Positions 1-11,308 of a stretch of DNA of 64,000 nt are shown here, piece by piece. Origin of the DNA: Valencia hispanica (Eukaryota; Chordata; Actinopteri; Cyprinodontiformes; Valenciidae); assembly GCA_963556495.2 (NCBI GenBank), contig OY747702.1, positions 41,583,680-41,647,679 on the forward strand. Reading direction: 5' to 3'. The position numbers were made by a program, and so were the translations under genes. Within the stretch, counting starts at the first letter, position 1. Each line of letters begins with the position of its first letter. The notes beneath the pieces are model-generated. The model saw only the letters and a list, made by a program, of their open reading frames with translations, was not told the origin of the DNA and made no database searches.

Positions 1-367
1 GAACCTGCTGCATTTTCTACCTCTAAAACCATCAGCTAAAACTGGAGGAAGAATCTTCCGAGCCTTCAAATATGAGCGCCTTCATCAGGCCTGACAGCGG
101 TAGTTTTCAGACTGTCCAGCCTGAGCGGTTCTGTCGCTGACGTCACACGGAGACGTAGCTTTAAAGCCGCGATTAAGCTAATATTTCTGAAACCATAATT
201 ATCGCGTAAAATCAAGTCTGTTGGGCTCATAAATTTACACAACCACATACTTTGACAAGATCCATTATGTCATAATACATTTACATTAAATCAGCTTGGT
301 GTCATGAGATCTTTAAAGACAAATTTACAGTTCGAGTGTGCAGTACTTTTTAGGAGAACATGCGCAA
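1..367. other. Unassigned AT-rich DNA
   Basis: No recognisable gene, repeat family or structured element is seen. Short open frames here lack motifs or codon structure. Confidence 0.5.
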
Positions 368-652
368 CAGATCCATCCATCCATCCATTTTTTTCAGGGT
401 TGCGGGGGGCTGGTGGCTATTTCCAGTGTTTATCGGGCAAGAGGCGGGGTACACCCTGGGCAGGTCACCAGTACATCACAGGTCAATACAGAGAAACACA
501 GGACAAACAACCATGCATGCACACACTCATACTTAAGGCAAATTTGAAAAGACCAATTATCCTAACAGTTATTTTTTTGGACTGTGGGAGGAAGCCAGAG
601 TACCCAGAAGGATCCCATAAACGCACAGGGAGAGAACATGCAAACCTTGAAC
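368..652 (-). repeat. SINE/LINE-tail repeat fragment (V-SINE-like)
   Basis: The left end carries the ATCC/GGAT tandem typical of the 3' end of this fish repeat family. It is followed by a degraded form of the widespread segment with 'gaggcggggtacaccctgg' and, further right, 'ggactgtgggaggaagcc' and a 'gagaacatgcaaac' block. On the minus strand this reads in the usual 5'-to-3' order, ending in GGAT repeats. The tRNA-like head is missing, so the copy is 5'-truncated. I recall this core from V-SINE-type elements but cannot confirm the family; it may be the tail of a partner LINE. Confidence 0.6.
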
Positions 653-1061
653 CTTGATTAATTAATAATTATTTGAGTGTATTGTGGCTGATTTCCAATT
701 AAACAATCTGCTAATACAGATTTTGTTTGATTTCTCTATACAATAGGAAGCTATAAAACAATATTTAAATAGCTTTTTTTTATCTGTCCTTTTAGTTCTC
801 ATAAATTTATAATATTGGGAGCAGGAGCGATGTCTCCTTGTGTGTGTGTGGGAGTAATCAGTGTAAAACAGGTATAGTATTTTAAAACAAGAACACAATG
901 ATAAGGGTGTTGATATTTAAACTGCCTTTAGCATCTTATATTAGCAGTTAGCTTGGCTACCAGTACTTAATACATCCTGTGTAGGTTAGCAAATGCTACT
1001 TCCGGTTGAAAAGTTTTGGCTTGTATCGGCATTTCCGTTTATCGCCACAGCGCTGTCAAAA

Positions 1062-1229
1062 TGGATGGAGCGTGCAGCGAACTTTTCAAGATGTCTTGGA
1101 AAGTTACCGAAAATTTCAGTGCACGATGTTCATCACATTCTCAATGCCTTTTCATCTGCTCCACAAAACAGGGGCAAAAAGGGGTTCAAATTTTATATTT
1201 CCCAGTATGTGCATAATTATGAAGTTTAG
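1062..1229 (+). pseudogene. Coding remnant, possibly a transposon exon
   Basis: An open frame of about 55 codons begins at an ATG at 1062 and ends at a TAG at 1227-1229. The peptide contains a HDVHHILNAF-type helix and a GFKFYISQYVHNYE stretch. This resembles the N-terminal exon of fish transposon-associated proteins that I loosely recall from THAP/YqaJ-type DNA transposons. The frame ends abruptly, and a decayed splice donor could explain the stop. No full domain is present and the family is uncertain. It sits just inside the left end of the possible element at 991-2440. Confidence 0.3.
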
Positions 1230-1357
1230 TACACACCACATATTTATGCTAACTAGCGTGAACTTAAGCCAGGGCTTTTCAAACTTGTTTTGGTAAATTT
1301 ATTATTAATAGGTCTCTTTTTTTTTTCTTGTTTTTTCATGTATTCAGCAGGGCTGTC

Positions 1358-1420
1358 AAAATTAATGCTTTAACACGGGTAGATTATTTTTTTGAATGTG
1401 AACGCAATTAACACATACAC
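1358..1420 (+). repeat. hAT-terminus-like sequence
   Basis: The sequence CAGGGCTGTCAAAATTAATG followed by a TTAACAC stretch resembles a common fish hAT terminal repeat that begins CAGGG(C/G)TGTCAAA. No matching inverted partner or 8-bp duplication was found nearby, so this may be an orphan end. Confidence 0.3.
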
Positions 1421-2406
1421 AGAATACCTCGCCGTTTATCCTAAAATTCACCCTGCCCTGTGTTCAGTTCTCTTTACTAAACAGCATAACAGGCTCAATG
1501 TGGCATCTGGATGGTAAGAGAAGTGTGTGTGCGCGTGCATAAATGTCATGAGTATATTATTATTGACGTGTTGGCTTTGAGTTAATATGATTAACTTTAT
1601 TAGTTGTCGGTGGGAATTTTCCTTATTTGATTCCATCCACTTCGGCTTTCTGCTCGGTCTTGCACCCCTGTCGCAGTGCAAAGAGTATAAAAGCGGCATA
1701 TTTGTATTGATTTACACATGTTGGTTCACTGTATAGTTTCAGTACATTTCGTAGTGTTTTACCTCTGCGTTAAAATGTGCATTATTCAGTTTAAGTGATG
1801 TTTTCTGACTTAAATTAGTGCTAACTCATTAGCAGAAGTAGCTGTGTAGACCTTCACAATAAGAGCATTCAGAGTGTTCATTCATAATGTCAACGTTGAT
1901 GGTAATTTGATGAACCGGAGAGTTTTATCTGCAGAGTGTTTACTTATGGAAAAATGGTACATTGTGGCATTTGATTACTAAGTCTATATTATATTTGATT
2001 TATGTGATGTTTAAACAAAAGTTTCATGGAAATATCATGTATTTTCTATAAAAAAAGAGTAACGCCATCTGATTTTGTCCTTTATTTACACCGAAAATTG
2101 TAGTTTTTCAGCCATATTTAGGAGTCTTAATTAATCTGATATGTGCACTTTCAAAGGGCCGACTACACACCCTAGTGTTTGGTGTGACCACTAACCCAAC
2201 ACGTCTTATTTTGGCGATCCATGCATTGCGCAGATGATCCTTTTTTGGAAAGCGATGGAAGCTCAACAAACTGTTAAATCGAATAGGAACTACCTTCTCC
2301 ACCTTCACTACGTTGAAATTTTGTGGTATTTTTAGCCGAGGTAACTTTATTTTTCATGGACCCCATTATTATGTCGATATGTAGAATGCTAACAGGAAAC
2401 CATCGT

Positions 2407-2438
2407 GCTAACTTCCGGTCTAATACCCGGAAGTTAGC
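2407..2438. repeat. Perfect 12-bp hairpin with 8-bp loop
   Basis: GCTAACTTCCGG at 2407-2418 is followed by an 8-base spacer and its exact reverse complement at 2427-2438. There is no T-run after it and no gene upstream, so a terminator is not implied. It overlaps the right end of the possible transposon at 991-2440. Confidence 0.85.
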
Positions 2439-2459
2439 ATTTTCTCGTGCACAGGGTCT

Positions 2460-3580
2460 ATTAGCAGTCTCCCTGTGTATTCCTTAGTTTATTCCTTACT
2501 TTAACTAAGATTTTGAAAAGGCTGCCAACATTTGCAAATCCCGCATGATCCTTAACAGACAGAAAAAAGCAACAGTAATAAAAACACAACTTTGCTGTAA
2601 TACATTCCCCCTTCCTGTCTTGTGCTTGATTCTTGTTTTCTCATAGCCTATATGAACCACAGACATTTAATCATACACTTTTAAACAGCTTCTTCTTTGT
2701 ATTTCCTCTGATTTTCTTTTGAAACATCTCACTGATACAAAAAAAACAATCTTTGATTCTTCTTCACTCAAAAACATTGACATGTAAGTGTTATTTGTGG
2801 TTGCACTTATGTTTCCTACATTCACTGATAGGAAAAAGACAGGACTTCAGAGTTTCCAATTGGCCGGTCAGCAGCTACTTTTTTAGTGCATGTTTAACTA
2901 TCAGCTAATGTTACTTTCATGTTTTTTCATTTAAAACATAATTACTACAAACAACTAAATGGGTAATTTAAAAATAGTTTGTTGTATTTTCAGTAAAGGA
3001 CCAAGAGACTGCTAGAAGTATGTAAGTAAGAAGTGAGTAAGTAAGAAGATGGAGACTGGAAGGAATCGTATTTTATTAAATTAATGAAAGTTTCCTCCTC
3101 ATTTGTGTGGAACAATTTTCACTGCTGATTTGCACTGTAAAGCCAGCTTCCACTGACACGTTAAGCAACAAACAGGAACTAAACGTCTGCTGTGCGGAGT
3201 GTTATCAGTGTGCACAGAAGTATTTGCCCGGTGTATTACCATTGCCACTGTTTTGCATTCAAATGGATCTGATCGAGACCTGACTGATCAGATAAAGTAC
3301 TGATTTGCAGATTAAGACAAAGAGCTTAAGAATGAACCCCCAATGACTCAGTTTCAAAGCTTCTTCATTACAGGACGCCTTGGGCATAGACTTGTTTGGA
3401 GCAAAGGCAGATATAGCAGGAAGAAAAAATCCTCTGCATCCCAAATAAACTAAGAGGGGGGATATGTGGATTCAGATTTTTTATCTGTTCTGCTCTCTAA
3501 ATCTGCACCATTTGATTGGCATTTTTATCGTTGCATAAATATTGTTATCTTTAGCTTTGTGGAGGTTACCACACCAGCTA
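2460..3580. other. Unassigned AT-rich DNA
   Basis: No gene or recognisable repeat. Short frames on both strands lack motifs. Confidence 0.5.
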
Positions 3581-3811
<231 letters not shown>

Positions 3812-6800
3812 AAGATTCCTTTGTTATGAATTTAGTGTGCTTAGGGATGGAATTATGCCACATGGATTAGACCGATGCTCTGCCATGATGTGGATCATGA
3901 CATACAGAGAAAACTGGCTACTGATAAGATGTCATCACGTAGCTTCATTTCCTGGACTGTGAAACAGCCACAGTTTACACATTTGACTAGCATTCATACG
4001 AGTTTTCTAGTTTAACTGGATTTGAAGAAATACATGACTTTATCTGTTGTTGTGGACCTAACGGCAAAAAATGATGCCTCAGTGAGCTGAAAAGGGACTA
4101 GAGAATCTCTAATGTTAAACAGGAATATTTCTGCAACCTTGAAGCTGCTCAACTGAGCCTAAAAACAGTAATTATATCTGACTGTTATTCTGTAATGAAT
4201 CCCTCCAAGCAGCTGGTCTTGGACTTGCTGAATTGGGGCTTTGTGGAGGACTTATTAATGAGAAGTCAGAGTTTTACAGCAGTCAGAGCAATGGCAGTTT
4301 GGTGAATCAGGAAGAAATTCATCTCAAGATCCAAACAAAGAAACAAGAGGGGATTTCCTTATTTACAACAATTCAAGCTCAAATATTTCTCAAAGGTTTA
4401 CAGCAGGTAATTTAGAAGGGGTGTCCTTTTTCTAAGCACTGTACAATTAGTTCAAATCAAGATTCAATACTATCCACACAATACTGCATTGGGAACATGG
4501 ATGTCTAAGATTAAAACACGTACAAATTAATACTTGTTTGTGATGCAAGTGTAATGGGACAATTTTCTCATTTTTTTGTCTCTGGTTCTAAGAGTTTCAC
4601 TGTTTGAGGTGTTGGGACTGGTTTAATTAGGAAACACTGATACAGTGTTTAGAAAGGATGTTAATGTAACAAATTCAACTGCTAAAGCTTCAAGACAGGC
4701 ACTTTTATCGGTTTTTCCAAGGCAGTTTAGAGCCTTGTGATTGATTTTGGCAGCACGTTACAGTGTTTCTTTGCTTTACCAAACAGCAGAGATTCAACAC
4801 AGAGTGAGAAAATAATGGTTCCTTCTAAAGAGGTGTTTTACGCAGAAAAGAAAAGCTCTGTAGCACAAGTTAAAAAGACCGACATTATGCTTCAAAGAAG
4901 AAAGTCTCAAATTTAATCATTAGTTGTCTCTGCCAGCTTTAGGAACATCTTGTTCTAAACAACAGTGGTTGGATTTTGAAGGAAAATAGATTCATGTTGA
5001 TTTTTTTTAAGCCACCTACTTTCAGGTACACTTTATACAGTGTGTGAGAGCTGTTCAGCATTACCTATTCATACTTGTTTTTCTTCAGATGCTACACTTG
5101 CGATCTGAGTGGAAAAGTAAAACTTACTTTAGATATTTTGATAGGAGCCTGGTCTGTCTTTTGTCTTCCATCTCAAGGAGGATTACATTTCAAGGAATTT
5201 TCATGAAACACCATTTACGCGGGACTGATAAAGCCTCCTTTAGCGTGAGATAAGAGTCTATCTGCACACATTATTGATCTCTGTCTGACCTGTTTGTGGA
5301 AGAAAAGCTGGAAGGACTAAACCACTTTTACAGAGAGAACTGCACCCAAGAGAAAAGTGGAAGCATATGAGTCAGAAATACTGCATGAAAGAAGACTGTG
5401 AAGAAAAAGGTAAAAAGAGAAAATAGTTTATTGGTATTATATAATTTATGCCTTAATGAAAAATAAATGCATTACTTAAAGTGTGTTATGTTTATTAAGA
5501 TTCAACTATGGTTTGAAATATTATTAGACTAAACCTATTTTTGTATAAGGCTACACTATTTTATTTTGTTGACAGATAGGGTGTACAACCGTCAGAAAGC
5601 TTTTTGGTATTTTGACATGTTTGCTAAATGTATTTTTTCATCATTCTGTCAAACAGTGGAAGAATAGTATATCCTTACTTTTATGGTTTTATGGTCGGGT
5701 TTATTTTATCAAGCATTGAATTAGCATTGACAACTAACATGTCAACAATGGTTTCTTCTATGTGCAAATACAGATTGAACACTATTTGAAAAGAATGAGG
5801 TTTACTTTTGTTGCTATAGAAACTTGTTGCTTCTGCTTTGAACATTGCCCAAACCAGCCTGCTTTATTTTGACAAATCTTTAGTCTAATAGTTTAGAAAA
5901 TGTCTATGATAAGATTATGATCTTGCATGACTTTTAATGTCATGCAATGCTAGCTTTGACCTTTCTCGGTTATTCTCAACTAAACCGAAATAAAGAAAGT
6001 AAGCAATGATAAAATTATATAAAAAAAAAAAACAATGATACAAGAAAACAAAAGATGAAAATGAAATGTCTATGTTCTGGGGACTCATATATGGCTGAAA
6101 TAAAGATAACAGGGTTGTTTGGATCCTTAAATAAGTATGTTGACTGAATTTCTAGCCTGTGCATTAATCAGTGAGTGACTCGAGTTAGTTCGTATTTCAT
6201 TGATGCATTTTTCTGTTTACAGCATTTAAGATGTCTTTGACTCGTGAAATGCGATGTAAGAAGAAAACTCCCCCCTCGCCTGTCACTTGTTTTCTACAGT
6301 ATCTTGTCTCACATCTGATTTTCAGATTCATCTATTGTAATGGTGGTGCTATATTTAAAGTAGACATGGCAAGACATGACCATAAAGTCATGAACATGAT
6401 CAGAGAAAAAATATCCAGGTAGGTTTTGACATTTAAGAAATGCTTATTTGGTACTATATGCAAAAAAGACACCCCCCACACCATTACACTAACACCAGTC
6501 TGAATGGTTGAAACAAAGCAGAATAAACCCATGCATTTTTACTGTTATGCCAAATTCTGGTCCTACCAACTAAATGTAGCTGAAATTGAGAGAGAGTTAA
6601 TGAAATTCATGTGGTGAGTATGCTTGAAAACTCTGTAGCTTTAAAGTGCAGTAAAATACCAGATTACAATTTGTCACTATTACAGTTAACCCACCCACTG
6701 AACACCGGATGCGCGGTCAATTTTTCTTCCTATTCATTTTTTTTTTTAAAACAACAGATATTTTGTCACAACCTCAACCTTTGGCTGCTTTGCAGTGTGT

Positions 6801-8157
6801 TTTGCACTCTAGGCACATAAGCAGAAGGAAAACTACACAGGGACAAAAGACACACATGGAGCAGCAGCAGGTGGAACATGTACTTGTAAACAAAGCCAGG
6901 GCTCAAGTTTTTGGACAGCTGAGTTAAGTTTCACAAGCCACACCCAGGCCTAATTACTGCCAAAAGTGTAGTAATCAATCATTACCTTTTAACAACATCC
7001 TAGACATTTTTATCTAGACGAAAATTCATATTTGGGGCATTTATGTCCTTTTTAGTATTTGGAACTATTTGTATTCAAATGCATTCATATTTAGGACTTC
7101 CGATATATTTTGAAATATAATGTTAACAAAAAAAGTATAAAATAAGAACTTGTTTAACTGGCTATTTTTAGAAGAAAATAATTTAATCCTCACTAATGTT
7201 TGAGTTGCTGAAACCAAAAATGTATTTACATTTTTGTTTGTAAAAAAAAAAAAAAAAATCAAGAAAGTGATTATTAAAACAGCTGCAGAAATTGTTAAAA
7301 GGTTTGTTTGTTGACTGATAGATGCATGTTTTTGTAATTTAAAGTAAAAAGGTTATTTTAATCTAGCACAAAAAAAGCACATATGATTTCAGTTTAGAAA
7401 CACTTATGTTCATTGTGCTTCAACATCATACTTACTCAATAATAATCAGATTGGCGTTCTGTTACAACTGACAATGTGCATCTCTGCCAACATTTCTTCG
7501 GCACACATCTAACGCAGTACTGTTTTTTAATCAGCTTAATATGATGAGAAGAATTTCAACATCTGCTGGATCAGTTGAGTTGAGTTTCTAGTGGCCAGGC
7601 TCCTCCAACGTGTGCTTCAAGCTGAATCCACAAAACGATGATATGGCTCGTGGCATTCGCTGAAGCTGCGGCAGAAGTGTTGTCGTGTCGTGGCATGCCA
7701 GCAGTGCACCCTCGCTGCGTGCTAGATGGCAGACGCACACTGGGGGCCGATGCACATGACCTTCCGCTATCAGCACAGACACGCTCGTTTTTCACCACAA
7801 CCTTGAATCATTGTTTTTCTCAGCTTGAGCCCTTATGTTTCTTCTCCTACAAAGAAAATTGAACAACTGCATCTTGGTTCGAGGCGAGAACACAATCTGG
7901 CAGCTCAACATCAAAGCAGCTTTGCAGTCTTTTTCAGTTATCTATGTCTGCTACCAAAATGCTGTCCATACTGTGTACAACATTTATTATTTTAAGTTTT
8001 TGTTGTTTTTTAATGAGTAATTTTTTTATTTATCTCAGTCCACCCTGAATCAAGAAACCATTGCACCTTGGAGGCCCTTTGCATTGTTTGGAAGAGACTG
8101 GATTATTTATGATGCAGCAGGGTTACAGCTCATAAACCTCATGATGAGTCTTTGTTC
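3812..8157. other. Long unassigned AT-rich stretch
   Basis: No coding domain, RNA gene or known repeat is recognised. Homopolymer A runs occur near 6020 and 7242-7258. The short frames have no recognisable motif. It could be intronic or intergenic host DNA; conserved noncoding elements could be hidden here but cannot be recognised by eye. Confidence 0.45.
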
Positions 8158-8159
8158 GT

Positions 8160-8210
<51 letters not shown>
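8158..8210. repeat. (TG)n microsatellite
   Basis: About 26 units of TG with one early TGTC interruption. Confidence 0.97.
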
Positions 8211-8212
<2 letters not shown>

Positions 8213-10405
8213 TTGAACGCAAAACAACAGGCTTCGGAAAGTCTTTAGAGGTTCAGGCTGGTAGATCACCCACTGTTTTAAAGATCTGCTGTAGAGTTGC
8301 AGAGCTAAACGGAAGAAAACAGATTGCATAGTGAAGCACTGTACTAGAAGAAGCAGATGTTAGATTGTGTCCAAGCACCTACACGGCAGTTGTCATTCAT
8401 TGATTAAGAGAATAATTATCTTTAAGATAGAATAGTGATGAACAAAAATGTTATCATACATAAAAGTAAATTGTTTTTCAAAGAAAATTTTTTTACATGA
8501 TGTGCACAAAGTCTTTCTCACCTGTGTTTATTTGAAGAACTGGAAAGTATTTTTTAAAATATTTTCAGAAGTAAACGTTTCGATTTTCTGTTGATTAAAG
8601 CTGGAGTAAAGAAGTCTACAAGAAAATATAACTAAGGCAGGCTATTAAATTATTTGGTTACAGATTTATGATTTGCTGATCATCATGACTACCGCAAAAA
8701 GCCTCAGACATCCTCTAATAGGGAGTTCAGTGTAGCAAAATGTTTGAAACTGCGCAGCTGTTTATTAACTAAACATATGTTCTCTACAGTTGAAATGTAG
8801 TTCATCCCAAGACAGTCATTATTCATTCATGTTGGCCACTGACGAGTACTATCAAGGACTGGAGCAATGTGTGGATGACCTATAAAAATACATTTTCTTT
8901 TTATTTTTGGTTTATGTTTAGTGGTTAAAAGATATGGAGGAATTCATGAAGCAGCACGATCTTCATAGATTTGCTTTTGTTGATCCTTCATCTGCATTGC
9001 ATTCAGACAGCAGATTGCACTAAATACTTGCAGATGCAAAAACACATAAAATTCAGGAGATGGAAGGAATTTCCACCAATTTTTGTGTCAGACCACAGTT
9101 TAGCCACAAACAAAACTTATACAGTAAAGCAATCAAATAAAATCTTAAATATTGTTTTATATAACACAGAAATATAGGTTCTGACTTGACGTGGCATTCT
9201 TCCAAAGAAGTAGAACTGCATCTAACTGGAGGAATAATAAGGATGGTGTTTTTGTATTACTAACTGATTTAAAAATTTGTAAATGGCGGTGGTATGATTT
9301 ATCCCTTTAACTAATCCATTCATGGACAAATACCATTGAATGAAGCAAAAATATTTTTACATTATAAAAATATGACTTGTAGTCTTCACAAATAATGTAT
9401 GTCTAATGTTTTACTATGTTAAAAATGTATTGTTTCCATGTGTACCATCATAATGTATTCCCAGCAGGATTAAAGTCCTTGCTACTAAATCTTTAGATAT
9501 TTAAAGTCGTGTCATTTGGATATTTCTGCACTGTGGTATAAACGTTCTGCCCAGCCTGCTCCAGAGAGGTTTCATTCTAAGTTTGTTATAACTTTTAACG
9601 AAATCAACAAAAATATTCTGGCATGATCTCTCAACTCGAAGAATGAGACTGAAACATATATCTGTCATCTGACAGAAGTATCGACTGAACTATTTAGTGC
9701 CTGTGTCTGACATTAAAGCCAATTTAAAAGCATTTGATAACTAACAGATCATCAATATTTTAACTGGCATCTTAAATGCCCGTGTAAAGAGTTAAGACGT
9801 TGATTTGCTGTTTAAGAACACAATGTTGATTCAATTACATGTTGTTAGCATCAAATACAGCTGATCAATAACAGATCCTAATCTAAAGATCAGTCTTCCA
9901 ATATATCTTTACAGTTGAATTTACCACATGTTACACTACAAATTTTTAATTGCATTAGCAAATACTTTATTCAAAGCCAATTTATAACTTTGTATGAAAT
10001 GTAAAAAATTAAGTTTGATGTGGTCTTTTATGTAAATTTAAAGTTTTCAGGCAGTGTCAGAACCACATACAGTTTCAGTATCGTGCTGCTGTTAAAAATA
10101 AAAAATAAAACATGTGGACTTAAACTAACAAATTCATGCACAATTGGAAAAACACATTCTCCTGTCTGACTTGTTCTTTACATTTTCTATATATTTTTTC
10201 TTGCAAGCTGCTTATCTAAATAAAGTTAATGAATTCATTTTAAAATGATAAATTCATTCAGCATTAGTTTTTTTAATATTACACATTTTTAGAAACTGAA
10301 GATATTTTAAAGATAAAATCCTGGACTAAAGACCATAATCATTGTCACATTGCCTGTTTTCATGCACAGGGTGTAGTTTAGATATTGACTCAAACTAAAC
10401 AGACG
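8211..10405. other. Unassigned AT-rich DNA
   Basis: No gene or recognisable repeat. It ends at the target duplication of the retroelement that follows. Confidence 0.45.
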
Positions 10406-10420
10406 AATCCTGATTGTTTT
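10406..10420. repeat. Left target-site duplication (15 bp)
   Basis: AATCCTGATTGTTTT is repeated exactly at 11294-11308 and brackets the retroelement between them. Confidence 0.9.
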
Positions 10421-11293
10421 TTGTTTTTTTTACGTGTCCTGTTTGGCAGTGTGGAGCTCAAAATTGGTGTCTGAGTACCAATTAGAAGCCCAACAGATTT
10501 ACTTTCACAAGCGGAGCAGTACAGCTTTTGCTATAGTCCTCCACTTGATATATGTGTGAAAAATATTTATTATGAATTGCTGGGGGTTTTATTTCCTGTT
10601 GTTATGGACGGAAGAAAGAAAGAAGATGAAGAAGAGAGGTAGGAAACAAAGTCATGAGAGAGGGTGAGTTGAAAATACAAGAGAGGAAGGGGAACAAAGC
10701 AAAACACAAGAAAACATTGAAGTCTGCCTCCATACCCACAGGATGGCAGAGGGGGAAAAACAAAACAAACATCGTGAACTAAGAACTAAACAACCACATC
10801 ACGAAAAAATTTATATAAAAATACAACAACAATGTCACAGAAAAACTCATGGTACCGATTATCAAGATCTAGTAATGATGACCTCAGCCCAAGAATATAT
10901 CTGTAAACACCAGAGACCCCACATCTATGTGTGTGTGTGAGCATGCTGGTGCATATACGGCTTTTTCATAAGAGTGTTCGATAGCTGGTGTGAGCAGGCA
11001 TCAATCCGTCTCCCAGGAATCGATGCAGACATGAAGGAGATCGGAGCCAAGACGTCCAAAGGACCCCCAGAGCCCCGGGCGGACCCGAGTGGGGCGGACC
11101 GCATCCCCCAAGAGTGGAGCAAAGGAGAACCCCAGGGGAACGTCCAGCGGCTACTATGCAGGGGCCCGGCCGCGCCAGGGCGGGCCGGTCCATGGACCGG
11201 GAGAGACGGGGCCCAGGGGCTGGCCGCCACGCGCCACCACCGCCCCGGGCCAATCCCCACCGCCAACATCCCAGCGCCCCACCGAGGGGATGC
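10421..11293 (-). mobile_element. Poly(A)-tailed retroelement, unclassified GC-rich family, 5'-truncated
   Basis: The left end is a T-rich run (about 10421-10431), which is an A-rich tail on the minus strand. The insert lies between perfect 15-bp duplications, the mark of target-primed insertion. Its left half (3' part of the element) is AT-rich and non-coding. Its right half (about 10990-11293) is very GC-rich. The same sequence recurs at 41714-42735. A 136-codon open frame on the plus strand runs antisense to the element and looks compositional, not a gene. I do not recognise the family. It could be the 3' end of a LINE or a non-coding retroelement mobilised by one. Confidence 0.8.
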
Positions 11294-11308
11294 AATCCTG
11301 ATTGTTTT
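11294..11308. repeat. Right target-site duplication (15 bp)
   Basis: Exact copy of the 10406-10420 sequence, directly abutting the GC-rich 5' end of the retroelement. Confidence 0.9.

Larger units (their letters stand above)
991..2440. mobile_element. Possible DNA transposon bounded by degenerate inverted ends
   Basis: The left boundary near 991 reads AATGCTACTTCCGG. The right boundary near 2440, reverse-complemented, reads AATGCTAACTTCCGG, one base different in length. A short coding remnant lies just inside the left end (1062-1229). No target duplication was found and the interior is otherwise non-coding, so this is a candidate only. Confidence 0.25.

Noticed and set aside
7571..7862. Small gene on either strand
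   Set aside because: Frames are short, overlap on both strands and have no recognisable motif; higher GC explains their length.
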